Below the pieces are notes generated by a model, which saw only the letters and a list, made by a program, of their open reading frames with translations, searched no databases and was not told the origin of the DNA. Below are positions 18,017 through 26,177 of a DNA stretch of 64,000 bases, piece by piece. Position 1 is the first letter of the stretch. Each line of letters opens with the position of its first letter. This DNA is from Akkermansia muciniphila (GTDB lineage Bacteria > Verrucomicrobiota > Verrucomicrobiia > Verrucomicrobiales > Akkermansiaceae), in contig CANQLV010000001.1 of NCBI GenBank assembly GCA_947624785.1, forward strand, positions 288,199 to 352,198. Direction: 5' to 3'. A program made the translations under genes and the position numbers.

Positions 18017-18301
18017 GGTTTTTGACTATTCTGACAATGAAGGCCAGTTTAAGGATTTTGAATCCGGTGTCAATAAGGAATGAATGAAAAAGAAAAAGTT
18101 ATCAGGAAACGCCGTCGTGCCAGGAGCGGAATTAGCCTGTGATGAATGGACGGGGCATTTTTTATAAGCAGGCGGTTTTCTATATCTTGTGTGATTATCC
18201 GGATTCAAAATCCGCCTCCGGGGAAAAAGAAACCGGATTACCAGGAATGGCCTACGGTTTCCGTCCTTCGGAATACGGTGTGTGAACAAATATCCATGAT
18301 C
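18017..18301. other. AT-rich intergenic region, promoter of the PEP-CTERM gene
   Basis: No gene is supported between the PEP-CTERM start and the RAYT-type element. The frames present are shadows without family signal. Confidence 0.4.
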
Positions 18302-18362
18302 AACAGGGGTCAGTTCACAAATTACAACATGAAAAGATATTTTCTATTTTCCTGCTGACCCC
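18302..18362. mobile_element. Small inverted-repeat element matching the RAYT motif
   Basis: GGGGTCAG (18306-18313) and CTGACCCC (18355-18362) are perfect 8-bp inverted ends around 41 AT-rich bases containing TTACAACATG. The left end and its flank, AACAGGGGTCAG, are identical to the motif upstream of the RAYT gene at 16086-16097. This is what a REP/RAYT-mobilised fragment would look like. Confidence 0.6.
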
Positions 18363-18475
18363 TTACGCTTTCCGGGGAAAAAAATGATTGCCAGTCCGCG
18401 CCGTGGAATGATAAACGAAAAGCGCGTGCGAAAAACCGCGCGTGAAGCGTCAACCCAAATATAACAACAGAGAAG

Positions 18476-19831
18476 ATGGCACAGACATATTCCCAGCGCG
18501 TGCTCGACTTGGTGAAAACCAGGAACAGCCACGAAAAAGAATTCATCCAGGCCGTTCAGGAAGTGCTCAACACGATTGAGCCGGTTCTGGCCGCGAATTC
18601 CAAGTATGAAGACCACGCGATTCTGGAACGGATCGTGGAACCGGAAAGAACCATCCTGTTCCGCGTGCCGTGGATCGACGACCGGGGCAAGGTTCAGGTG
18701 AACCGCGGGTACCGTGTGGAATTCAACAGCGCCATCGGGCCGTACAAGGGCGGTCTCCGCTTCCACCCCAGCGTGAACCTCGGCATTCTGAAATTCCTGG
18801 GTTTTGAACAGGTTTTCAAGAACTCCCTCACCACCCTGCCCATGGGCGGCGGCAAGGGCGGCTCCGACTTTGACCCCAAGGGCAAGAGCGATAATGAAGT
18901 GATGCGCTTCTGCCAGAGCTTCATGACGGAACTCCAGCGCCACATCGGCGCGGATACGGACGTTCCCGCCGGGGACATCGGCGTAGGCGGCCGTGAAATC
19001 GGCTACCTGTTCGGCCAGTACAAGAGAATCCGCAATGAATTCACCGGCGTTCTCACCGGCAAGAGCCTGAACTGGGGCGGTTCCCTCATCCGCCCGGAAG
19101 CCACCGGCTACGGCTGCGTGTACTTCGCCCAGAACATGCTCGCCACCCGCAACGATGATTTGCAGGGCAAGGTCTGCCTGGTGTCCGGCTCCGGCAACGT
19201 GGCCCAGTACACGGTGGAAAAACTCAACGAACTGGGCGCAAAGCCCGTCACGATGTCCGACTCCAACGGCTACATTTACGATCCGGACGGCATTTCACCG
19301 GAAAAACTGGCCTGGGTCATGGAACTCAAGAACAATCGCCGCGGCCGCATTGCGGAATACGTGAAGCAGTTCCCGAAGGCGCAGTACTTTGAAGGCCAGC
19401 GTCCCTGGAGCGTCCCGTGCGACTGCGCCTTCCCCTCCGCCACGCAGAACGAAATCAACGGAGAAGACGCCCGCACCCTCATCAAGAACGGCTGTACCCT
19501 GGTGGCGGAAGGAGCCAACATGCCCACGGACCTGGAAGGCATTGAAACCTACCTGGCCGCCAAAATCCTGTACGGCCCGGCCAAGGCCGCCAACGCCGGC
19601 GGCGTGGCTACCTCCGGTCTGGAAATGTCCCAGAACAGCCAGCGCCTCTCCTGGACGCGCGAGGAAGTGGACCACAAGCTGAAGAGCATCATGGCCAACA
19701 TCCACGCGAACGCCCTGGCCCACGCCCAGGAATACTCTTCCGACAAATCCTTCACCAACTACGTCACCGGCGCCAATATTGCCGGCTTCGTGAAAGTGGC
19801 GGATTCCATGATCGACCAGGGAGTGGTTTGA
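18476..19831 (+). CDS. gdhA: Glutamate dehydrogenase (NADP-type, hexameric)
   Basis: A 451-residue enzyme that interconverts 2-oxoglutarate plus ammonia and glutamate. The catalytic region PYKGGLRFHPSVNLGILKFLGFEQ, the Lys-rich MGGGKGGSDFDPKGKSD and the DVPAGDIGVGGREIG segment are all present, followed by a Rossmann NAD(P) motif (VSGSGNVAQYTVEKL). Length and motifs fit the small hexameric GdhA family used in ammonia assimilation. ATG 18476 is preceded by only a weak AGAGAAG ribosome site. It is a single-gene transcript with a strong terminator. Confidence 0.97.
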   Translation: MAQTYSQRVLDLVKTRNSHEKEFIQAVQEVLNTIEPVLAANSKYEDHAILERIVEPERTILFRVPWIDDRGKVQVNRGYRVEFNSAIGPYKGGLRFHPSVNLGILKFLGFEQVFKNSLTTLPMGGGKGGSDFDPKGKSDNEVMRFCQSFMTELQRHIGADTDVPAGDIGVGGREIGYLFGQYKRIRNEFTGVLTGKSLNWGGSLIRPEATGYGCVYFAQNMLATRNDDLQGKVCLVSGSGNVAQYTVEKLNELGAKPVTMSDSNGYIYDPDGISPEKLAWVMELKNNRRGRIAEYVKQFPKAQYFEGQRPWSVPCDCAFPSATQNEINGEDARTLIKNGCTLVAEGANMPTDLEGIETYLAAKILYGPAKAANAGGVATSGLEMSQNSQRLSWTREEVDHKLKSIMANIHANALAHAQEYSSDKSFTNYVTGANIAGFVKVADSMIDQGVV

Positions 19832-19874
19832 GTCCCGGTTGTGACACATTTGCTGCCAACGTAAAACACAACAG

Positions 19875-19906
19875 AAGCGCCGGGTTCGCCCGGCGCTTTT
19901 CTTTTA
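19875..19906 (+). terminator. Intrinsic terminator after gdhA
   Basis: A perfect 10-bp stem (AAGCGCCGGG 19875-19884, CCCGGCGCTT 19889-19898) with a TTCG tetraloop and a T-rich tail. Confidence 0.9.
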
Positions 19907-20218
19907 TTCCTTTCAAAGGGCCTCTCCGGCCCGGAAATAGCTTTAAATGCTGCGTCCGGCAGAACGAGCAGGAACGTTCCACCGAAGGATTTTTCCGCCT
20001 GAAAAACTACTCCCGATTCCAAAAGGAACGTTCCCCGGGAATTCACGGCAACCAATCCCCAGGCCCGGACCGTGAGACAGAATGGAAAAACGGAACCGGC
20101 ATTTCACCGGGCAACGGGCCACGGACATATTTCCCTCCATCCCGGTTACGAAACCGTTTCCATCAATAAAACGACCGGCGCAGTTCTTCCCGGCTCAAAT
20201 CGTGAAAAAACCGGAGCA
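19907..20218. other. Intergenic region between convergent gdhA and lpxB
   Basis: No supported gene in about 310 bp. The 10-bp palindrome GGAACGTTCC occurs twice, at 19971-19980 and 20025-20034. Confidence 0.5.
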
Positions 20219-21337
20219 TTACTCCTTCAGCAGACGGCAGACGGCCTGGGCCGCATGTTCCGCCGCTCCGCCCTGCCCCAGCTTGTCGGAGGCCTGCTTC
20301 ATGTCCGCCAGCAGGGCATCCCTGTTTTCCGGAACCAGCAGGCGTTCTATTTCCTCAATCACCTGGTCCGGCGTAAAATCAAACTGGATCAGCTCCTTGA
20401 CTACGGATTTCTGCGCCAGAATGTTCACCATGCCGATGAAGCGTATTTTAATAAGTATGCGCGCCATCCAGTACGTCAACAGGGGAACCTTGTACACCAG
20501 CATGTACGGGAGCCGGTGCAAGGCGGCCTCCATCGTGGCGGTGCCGGAAGCCACCACCCCCACGGCGGCGCGGTCCATCAGTTCATGATAGCCACCCACC
20601 GTAATGTGGAACAGCTCCGGCGGCATGCCGGCCTTCCGCGCCATGCCGCGCATTCTTTCTGCAAGCGCTTCCGTGGAAGCTGCGGTTTCAAAAGACAGCT
20701 CCGGCCGTTCCCCGGAAAGGCGGTGGACCACCTCTATAAACACCGGGAAATGCCTGTCAATCTCACGGTCCCGGCTGCCGGGAAAGAGACCGACCAGGGA
20801 CGGCTCCCGGACGCCATCCTTATGGATGGAAGCAATCTCGTCCACCAGGGGGTGCCCTACGAATTCCGTTTTCAGCCCGGCCTCCCGGAACAAGGGAGCC
20901 TCAAAGGGGAAGATGCACATCATCAGGTCCAGCATGCGCACCATCTTGGGAATGCGCCCGCGGTGCCATGCCCATACCTGCGGGGAGATAAAATAAACGA
21001 TTTTGGTATGAGGGCAGAACTTGCGGACCTTCTCCGCCAGACGCAGGTTGAATCCCGGATAGTCGATCAGAATGAGGCAGTCCGGCTGGTCCTGCCGTAT
21101 CCTCTCCAGAATGGAGAGAAAACGCTTCCTGAACCACCCGTACTTCTTGAGCACCTCCACCACGCCGATGACGGCGGCTTCATCCGCCCAGTCCTCCACG
21201 CCGGGGCATAACGCATGCATGCCGCATCCTCCCAGCCCCCTGACCTCCATGCCGGGCATCAGGCGCAGCAGATTCTTCAACAGCAGGGCTCCGTGAATGT
21301 CCCCGCTCTTCTCGCCTGCTATTATATAAAGCTTCAT
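20219..21337 (-). CDS. lpxB: Lipid-A-disaccharide synthase
   Basis: Glycosyltransferase of family GT19 that joins UDP-diacylglucosamine and lipid X to form the lipid A disaccharide at the inner membrane. Family landmarks are the N-terminal MKLYIIAGEKSGDIHGALL, LIDYPGFNLRLAEKVR, YFISPQVWAWHRGRI, VGHPLVDEI, LVGLFPGSRDREI and VVASGTATMEAALHRLPYMLVYK. I start it at ATG 21337 rather than the upstream TTG at 21349. The 372-residue length is normal. It supports a lipopolysaccharide-bearing Gram-negative cell. It is divergent from the DedA gene. Confidence 0.96.
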   Translation of the reverse strand: MKLYIIAGEKSGDIHGALLLKNLLRLMPGMEVRGLGGCGMHALCPGVEDWADEAAVIGVVEVLKKYGWFRKRFLSILERIRQDQPDCLILIDYPGFNLRLAEKVRKFCPHTKIVYFISPQVWAWHRGRIPKMVRMLDLMMCIFPFEAPLFREAGLKTEFVGHPLVDEIASIHKDGVREPSLVGLFPGSRDREIDRHFPVFIEVVHRLSGERPELSFETAASTEALAERMRGMARKAGMPPELFHITVGGYHELMDRAAVGVVASGTATMEAALHRLPYMLVYKVPLLTYWMARILIKIRFIGMVNILAQKSVVKELIQFDFTPDQVIEEIERLLVPENRDALLADMKQASDKLGQGGAAEHAAQAVCRLLKE

Positions 21338-21447
21338 CACTCTCTGCAACGGGCCGCACCGTATGCCTTCTTACCTTACCAGCCCCGTTTCCGAGGTGCA
21401 ATAAAAGACTTTTCTTTCAAGGATTTTAATGCAAGATACGCGCCGTT

Positions 21448-22122
21448 ATGCATGAGTTGATCTCACTTTGGATGTCCTGGGTGCAGGACTGGGGATATGC
21501 GGGCGTCATCGTCCTGATGGCCATGGAAAGCTCCATCTTCCCCGTCCCCAGTGAGGTAGTCATCCCGCCTGCGGCCATTCTGTCCGCCCAGGATGGAGCA
21601 TCCATGAGCTTCTGGGGGGTGGTGGTTGCCGGAACGTTCGGCTCCTGGCTGGGGTCCGCCATTACCTACGCCGTAGCCCGGATTGTGGGGCGCCCGGTCA
21701 TCATGCGCTGGGGCAAATTCTTTTTCATGCCGCCCAACAAGGTGGAAAAGGCGGAAGTCTTCCTCCAGCGGTATGAGGTGTCCGGCGTTTTCTTCGCCCG
21801 CCTTCTGCCCGTCATCCGGCACCTGATCTCCATTCCCGCGGGCATTGTCCGCATGGGCTTCGGCGTCTTTTCCCTGGTCACCGTGCTCGGCGCGTTTGTC
21901 TGGTGCACGGTGCTCGCCTGGTACGGCCACCGCATCGGGGAACGGCATCCGGAACTGCTCAAGTCCCCGGAGGAGCTGATTTCCACCGTCAAGAGCGAAA
22001 GCCTTCCCCTTATTCTGGCCGTGCTGGTACTGGCTGTCTGCTACATCCTCATGCTGCGCCTGACGGACCGCAAAAAGCCGGAAGACGCCGCAACGGACGC
22101 GCCCGCTGAAAAGGAGCAATAA
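21448..22122 (+). CDS. DedA-family (VTT/SNARE-associated) membrane protein
   Basis: A 224-residue integral membrane protein with about five hydrophobic segments and the DedA motifs ESSIFPVPSEVVIPPAA near the N-terminus and FFARLLPVIRHLISIPAG in the middle (the conserved F/G-xRxxPxxR element). DedA proteins act in lipid carrier or phospholipid recycling and in envelope stress resistance. The C-terminus is a charged, Ala/Lys-rich cytoplasmic tail. The next gene starts 18 bp downstream on the same strand, so the two may be co-transcribed. Confidence 0.88.
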   Translation: MHELISLWMSWVQDWGYAGVIVLMAMESSIFPVPSEVVIPPAAILSAQDGASMSFWGVVVAGTFGSWLGSAITYAVARIVGRPVIMRWGKFFFMPPNKVEKAEVFLQRYEVSGVFFARLLPVIRHLISIPAGIVRMGFGVFSLVTVLGAFVWCTVLAWYGHRIGERHPELLKSPEELISTVKSESLPLILAVLVLAVCYILMLRLTDRKKPEDAATDAPAEKEQ

Positions 22123-22140
22123 AAAAGAAAGCCTTTTTCC

Positions 22141-22617
22141 ATGAGCAGTTCCAAGGAAGACAGGGCAGCCCGGGCGCTGGATTATTTCCACCAGGGATAC
22201 AACTGTTCCCAATCCGTCTTTGCGGCTTTTGCAGACATCTGCGGCCTGACGGAAGAAACGGCCCTGAAGCTCTCCTCCCCGCTGGGAGCGGGCATAGGAC
22301 GCATGCGGGAGGTATGCGGCGCTTTTTGCGGGCTGAGCATGCTGGCGGGGAGCCTGTATGGAAACAGCTCTCCCCAAACCGGAGAAAAGGAAAAAATCTT
22401 TTCCCTGGTCCAATCACTGGCCGCCTCCTTCAAACAGGAATTCGGCACGCTTTACTGCCGGGAACTGCTGGGATTGTCTCCGGAACGCCTGGCGGCGGAA
22501 ACGGCGCGCCCCGGAGAGAGAACCGCCGCCTATTACGCCTCCCGCCCCTGCGAACGCTGCATTGCCTTCTGCGCCCGCCACGCAGCCGAGCTGGAAGCAA
22601 AAGCCCGGCATCATTAA
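22141..22617 (+). CDS. C_GCAxxG_C_C family protein (probable redox or metal-binding)
   Basis: A 158-residue protein with the family Cys pattern: GYNCSQSVF near residue 20, then GAGIGRMREVCGAFCGLSM (the GCAxxG-type element, here CGAFCG), a single Cys in TLYCRELLG, and C-terminal CERCIAF and FCARH. Families of this kind are thought to bind metal or carry out electron transfer, and some carry a signal for fused redox domains, but no reaction is established. It lies 18 bp after the DedA gene and ends in a bidirectional terminator shared with the ferritin-like gene. Confidence 0.82.
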   Translation: MSSSKEDRAARALDYFHQGYNCSQSVFAAFADICGLTEETALKLSSPLGAGIGRMREVCGAFCGLSMLAGSLYGNSSPQTGEKEKIFSLVQSLAASFKQEFGTLYCRELLGLSPERLAAETARPGERTAAYYASRPCERCIAFCARHAAELEAKARHH

Positions 22618-22620
22618 AAC

Positions 22621-22655
22621 GCCCGGTCACCCATGGAGGGAAACCGGGCATTTTA
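22621..22655. terminator. Bidirectional intrinsic terminator
   Basis: GCCCGGT (22621-22627) pairs with ACCGGGC (22643-22649). ATTTTAAT follows on the plus strand and GTTTTAAT on the minus strand. It separates two convergent genes. Confidence 0.75.
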
Positions 22656-22673
22656 ATCAGATGGAAGATTCCG

Positions 22674-23018
22674 TCAATGGGCGGCCTGGGAACTGCATTT
22701 GCCGTCCGGACAGGACGCCTTTAATTTGTCAATTTTTTCATTGGTTTCACCCATCCCTTCATCGTAGAAGCCCTGTTCGTCGGGGGCCAGCACTTGAAGG
22801 AGGCGGAGGAATTCGCCCGCGTGTTCCTTTTCTTCATTGGAAATGTCCAAAAGGACTTCCTGCGCAAGCTTGTTATCGATGGATTCCGCAAGCTGGGTAT
22901 AAAGCTGGATGGCCTCATATTCCGCAGCAATCATGAACCGGATGGCCCTTACCAATTCGTCATGGGTAAGCATCCGGTCTTCTTTTTGTCCACTAAATGC
23001 ATTTGTAAATTCAGGCAT
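22674..23018 (-). CDS. Ferritin-like (rubrerythrin-type, encapsulin-cargo-like) protein, copy 1
   Basis: A 114-residue all-helical protein. It has two iron-ligand helices with the motifs AAEYEAIQLYTQL and ISNEEKEHAGEFLRLLQ (E-x6-Y and E-x2-H type), the half-ferroxidase arrangement that needs dimerisation to make a di-iron site. The pattern resembles the ferritin-like domain joined to or packaged by encapsulins, but no encapsulin gene is seen here. The C-terminus has a Cys pair (CPDGKC). I use ATG 23018; the frame begins at an upstream TTG. A close paralogue follows at 23318. Confidence 0.8.
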   Translation of the reverse strand: MPEFTNAFSGQKEDRMLTHDELVRAIRFMIAAEYEAIQLYTQLAESIDNKLAQEVLLDISNEEKEHAGEFLRLLQVLAPDEQGFYDEGMGETNEKIDKLKASCPDGKCSSQAAH

Positions 23019-23259
23019 GCAGATATGACTCAAATCACCACTAATGTATTCAAAATGTTTTTGTCATATATTTTTCGCGACATTCTTTGAACTTTTTCCC
23101 TTGAAAACGGTCTAAGGAATCCAACATCGCCCTATAGCTTTTTTTCAGTACGAGGAAACGATAGTTTTCCCCCTCCCCAGTCTTCCCGCTGCGGGACTTC
23201 CTCCCCCCGTCGGCATGAAATGAAAGAGATGAGCCGGGGCGCATGCGCGGCATGAAAAA

Positions 23260-23292
23260 ACGCCCGGATTCTTCGCGGAGAAAACCGGGCGT
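23260..23292 (-). terminator. Intrinsic terminator after ferritin-like copy 2
   Basis: ACGCCCGG (23260-23267) pairs with CCGGGCGT (23285-23292), and the minus strand continues with TTTTTTC. It separates the two ferritin-like genes into two transcripts. Confidence 0.75.
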
Positions 23293-23317
23293 CTTGCAGC
23301 GGCGGCAGGAAAGTCCT

Positions 23318-23662
23318 TTAATGGGCGCCCTGGGAACTGCACTTGCCGTCCGGGCAGGACGCCTTCAATTTGTCAATTTTTTCATTGGTTTCGCCCATCC
23401 CTTCATCGTAGAAGTCCTGTTCGTCCGGGGCCAGCACTTGAAGGAGGCGGAGGAATTCGCCCGCGTGTTCCTTTTCTTCATTGGAAATGTCCAAAAGGAC
23501 TTCCTGGGCCAATTTGTGGTCAATGGACGCGGCAAGCTGGGTATAAATCTGAATAGATTCATATTCCGCAGCAATCATGAACCGGATAGCCCTCACCAAT
23601 TCGTCATGGGTAAGCATCCGGCCTTCCTTCAATCCGCTAAATGCGTTTGTAAATTCAGGCAT
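23318..23662 (-). CDS. Ferritin-like protein, copy 2
   Basis: A 114-residue paralogue of the gene at 22674-23018. The two proteins differ at only about ten positions and the start, the di-iron motifs (AAEYESIQIYTQL, ISNEEKEHAGEFLRLLQ) and the CPDGKCSSQ tail are all conserved, so the pair is a recent tandem duplication. The nucleotide similarity stops just outside the coding ends. It has its own terminator and upstream region, so the copies can be expressed separately. Confidence 0.8.
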   Translation of the reverse strand: MPEFTNAFSGLKEGRMLTHDELVRAIRFMIAAEYESIQIYTQLAASIDHKLAQEVLLDISNEEKEHAGEFLRLLQVLAPDEQDFYDEGMGETNEKIDKLKASCPDGKCSSQGAH

Positions 23663-23853
23663 GCAGGTAGGACCGGACGGGCAAATCCTTCATTCAATAT
23701 GCGTTTGTCATAATTTCATGCAGCTTCTTTTGAACTTGCGACATCAAAAACAGTGTAGGGGAAATTTCTCATCTTTCTTCCCAAAACACGGCAGGAGCGA
23801 CGGTTGTCCTGCCGCCGCTCCCGCTGAAAACGTTCCGATCCGGAACAAATACG

Positions 23854-24357
23854 TTACTTGCCCTCCGCAGTCTTGGGCGCGTACTTCTTGAAAAATTCAA
23901 CGTACTGGACAGGAGTCTGACCGGGAATATAACCCGTGCGGCCCAGTTCCTTTCCCTCTGCGTCCACCACGACCATGGCCGGAACGCCAGTGATTCTATA
24001 CGTTTTGGCTTCCTTGGACTTGCTGAAATCCGAACTGCCGAACTCGAACTTGACGCCGATAGCCACGCCGTCCATGCCCTGTTTGAACTCCTTCTTGGAA
24101 AGGATTTCCTTCTCCAGCTTAATGCAATAACCGCACCAGGAGGTTCCCGTGAAAAGAAGGACGATGGGAAGGCCGGTTTCCTCCGCCTGCTTCTGCGCGC
24201 TCTTCAGGCTCTTGCCCCAGCGGAATTTCACCTTCGCCGCCTTGGCGGCCTTGGCGGCGGCTTCCTTGTCCGCGGGAGTGCTCTGGGCCATGGAAATGCC
24301 GGAAACGCTGAATCCCAGCACGGCGCACAACGCAAAAATAAAATGTCTGTTCATCAT
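23854..24357 (-). CDS. Periplasmic thioredoxin-like protein
   Basis: An exported protein of about 167 residues with a signal peptide (MMNRHFIFALCAVLGFSVSG) and a thioredoxin fold. The active site is TSWCGYC, followed by the cis-Pro segment TGVPAMVVVDAEG. An Ala/Lys-rich linker (about residues 25-45) separates the signal from the domain. This layout fits a DsbD/TlpA-like disulfide reductase or a thiol-stress protein. I start it at ATG 24357; the frame extends ten codons upstream to a weak start. Confidence 0.82.
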   Translation of the reverse strand: MMNRHFIFALCAVLGFSVSGISMAQSTPADKEAAAKAAKAAKVKFRWGKSLKSAQKQAEETGLPIVLLFTGTSWCGYCIKLEKEILSKKEFKQGMDGVAIGVKFEFGSSDFSKSKEAKTYRITGVPAMVVVDAEGKELGRTGYIPGQTPVQYVEFFKKYAPKTAEGK

Positions 24358-24482
24358 ACTTGTGAAATGTTCTTCCCAAATTAGCAAAAATACACCGCAT
24401 AGGAAGAGAAATCAGCGTCTTTCTCCCGGCAGGAATGCTTCCGCTCCCCTTTCACAAAATGGACCCCCTTTCAAAAAAAGTA

Positions 24483-24511
24483 TTGCTCTTTCCGCCTTAA
24501 TCGGGTAATAA
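24483..24511 (+). promoter_or_regulatory. Sigma-70-type promoter of tRNA-Val
   Basis: TTGCTC (24483-24488) and TAATAA (24506-24511) are separated by exactly 17 bp and lie about 20 bp before the mature tRNA 5' end. Confidence 0.6.
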
Positions 24512-24531
24512 TCCGCCCGCACTTCCAAAAC

Positions 24532-24606
24532 GCGCGGTTAGCTCAGTGGTAGAGCAACACCTTGACATGGTGGAGGTCGTAGGTTCAAATCCTATACCGC
24601 GTACCA
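24532..24606 (+). tRNA. tRNA-Val(GAC)
   Basis: A complete cloverleaf of 75 nt with the CCA encoded. The acceptor arm GCGCGGT pairs with ACCGCGT (first pair G-U), the D arm GCTC/GAGC is intact, the anticodon loop TTGACAT (24562-24568) gives GAC, and the T arm GTAGG/CCTAT encloses TTCAAAT. A terminator follows 8 bp later. The island of phage-type genes begins about 420 bp downstream, but I see no duplicate of the tRNA 3' end in the window. Confidence 0.95.
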
Positions 24607-24613
24607 TTTCCTT

Positions 24614-24646
24614 AAAATCCCGTCCCTTTCCGGACGGGATTTTTTA
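24614..24646 (+). terminator. Intrinsic terminator of tRNA-Val
   Basis: A 12-bp stem (AAAATCCCGTCC with GGACGGGATTTT, 24614-24643) with a continuing T run. Confidence 0.9.
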
Positions 24647-24951
24647 TTGCCCCTCCCTGAGGAACGGGATGACGCGGTCTGCCGCCTGTTGAAAAATGCC
24701 AGCGTCAACGGACGGTTTGTGTAAAAATTGATGGAAGCTGCCTGAATAAGAACCACCGTGAAAATAGACTCCGTACCCTCCTTACGGTGAAAAGCGTAAG
24801 GCCTGTTTTCCTCCCTCCTCCACCCATGAGGAAAAAAATATTTTTCCAACTTTTTTTGAACGCAAGCCCTGTTTCGGGACGCTAATGGTATGAAGGCAGA
24901 GGAAGGCCCCAGCCCTTGACCCTCCTTCCCTGATGAAATAATGACCATTAA
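24647..24951. other. Intergenic region without a supported gene
   Basis: About 300 bp between the tRNA terminator and the phage-island terminator. I see no gene, no phage fragment and no duplicated attachment core. Confidence 0.4.
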
Positions 24952-24983
24952 AAGCCCGGCGGAAGAATTCTCCCGCCGGGCTT
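24952..24983 (-). terminator. Intrinsic terminator at the end of the phage-type minus-strand operon
   Basis: A perfect 11-bp stem (AAGCCCGGCGG 24952-24962, CCGCCGGGCTT 24973-24983) with T-rich flanks on both strands. Confidence 0.85.
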
Positions 24984-25021
24984 GCTTTTTAACGAATTCC
25001 GTTGATGAACGGCCGGGACGG

Positions 25022-25903
25022 CTACCGGGAAGTCAAACGGTCATATAACTCATTGGCGTATCTGTGATTGGGATGGTTCACATTCATGTACGCCTCATAA
25101 AGCGGATGGGAGGGGTCCGACTCCATGCGCATGGCTTCCTCCGCCGGGGAGGGCGCCGCGGCCCCGGAATGATGGAGGGGAGCTTCATCAAGCAGGCGTG
25201 AAACCTGGTACAGCAGGCGGATAACGTCCGGATTGGACCCGAGGCCCGGATTGTCAAGCAGGGCATCCGCATCCACTCCCGTCTCGGACGCAAGCCGCTG
25301 GAGCGCGGCGGTAGCCCTGCCCATGTTGCGCTCATAACTGGCGCCCCATTCCTGCTGCAGGGACTGCTCCGCCTGCGTTTCCATCTCCATCTGGGAGTCT
25401 GCCACCTGTTCACGGGCCTCCTCATATGCCCGGGCCATCGTCTCCTGGAGAGCGTTCATGGCTTCCGGCGGCACGCCGTAACGGTAGGCCGTGCGGGCCA
25501 TGCGTTCTGCGAGCCCTGCATTCCACTCGCTTTCCGGCATGGACTCCGGACGTTCCAGGCGGTAATCTTCCTCTGATTCCGGCAGTCCGGCCATCCGGCG
25601 GAACCGCGCCATCTGCTCCTCATTCTCCACGCCGGGATAATGCCGGAGGCGTTCCAGCTCCGCATAGCTCTTCGCCAGCGCCTCCGGCGTCTTGAACTTG
25701 GAAAGGGACTTCTCCATCCCCCTCAACTCATCAAACCGGGCATACCAATCCGGAACAAACCCGCCGTCCTCCCCCAGAAGGGAGGGAAGAGGCGCGGTTT
25801 GAGCCGCGGCTTCTGTCAACACTTCCGCCTCCGGGGAAACCGCCCCGGAAAAATCCGCCTCCCCGGAGGGGGCGGCCATATTATTATCAATGGAATCAAT
25901 CAT
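25022..25903 (-). CDS. Phage scaffolding-like protein
   Basis: A 293-residue acidic, mostly helical protein. The middle has a coiled-coil-rich, Glu/Gln-rich stretch (ARAYEEAREQVADSQMEMET) and the N-terminal half includes LSKFKTPEALAKSYAELERL and a LPESEEDYRLERP segment. The latter two are typical of capsid-assembly/scaffold proteins of podoviruses, which hold the procapsid together and leave before packaging. It follows the Bbp19-like gene with an 8-bp overlap. In T7-like phages the major capsid gene comes next, but here the operon ends at a terminator instead. Confidence 0.65.
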   Translation of the reverse strand: MIDSIDNNMAAPSGEADFSGAVSPEAEVLTEAAAQTAPLPSLLGEDGGFVPDWYARFDELRGMEKSLSKFKTPEALAKSYAELERLRHYPGVENEEQMARFRRMAGLPESEEDYRLERPESMPESEWNAGLAERMARTAYRYGVPPEAMNALQETMARAYEEAREQVADSQMEMETQAEQSLQQEWGASYERNMGRATAALQRLASETGVDADALLDNPGLGSNPDVIRLLYQVSRLLDEAPLHHSGAAAPSPAEEAMRMESDPSHPLYEAYMNVNHPNHRYANELYDRLTSR

Positions 25904-26177
25904 TCTTTTCTTCTGCTGTGGATTCTTTAATGGCTAATTGAACTTGGCGGCGGATGTACAGGAAAACCTCCCTGTAGGCATCGCGCCTCATGGCGTCCAG
26001 GGGGTCATAACTCCCCGGGCTGCCTTGAAAAACGGGCAAATCAGTCTGGAAGCGGGCTTCCAGAAAGGTCAGCGCCTCCCGCCCGTCCGGAGTGTCAAAC
26101 ACCCGGAAAAGCTGGCGCCTTCTGAGACGGGCCTCCCGGACGGAGGCCTCCTGCTGCAATGTCGTATCCTGGTTCAT
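25896..26177 (-). CDS. Bbp19-like small phage protein
   Basis: A 93-residue protein with FRVFDTPDGREALTFLEARF followed by YDPLDAMRRDAYREVFLYIR, a pattern found in small proteins encoded between portal and scaffold genes in BPP-1-like and related podoviruses. Its function is unknown. It overlaps the portal stop by 4 bp (ATGA) and the scaffold-like start by 8 bp, so the three genes are translationally linked. Confidence 0.6.
   Translation of the reverse strand: MNQDTTLQQEASVREARLRRRQLFRVFDTPDGREALTFLEARFQTDLPVFQGSPGSYDPLDAMRRDAYREVFLYIRRQVQLAIKESTAEEKND

Noticed and set aside
24532..25021. tRNA-Val as attachment site of the phage-type island
   Set aside because: No copy of the tRNA 3' end is found at the other side of the island in this window, and no integrase gene is present, so site-specific integration cannot be supported.
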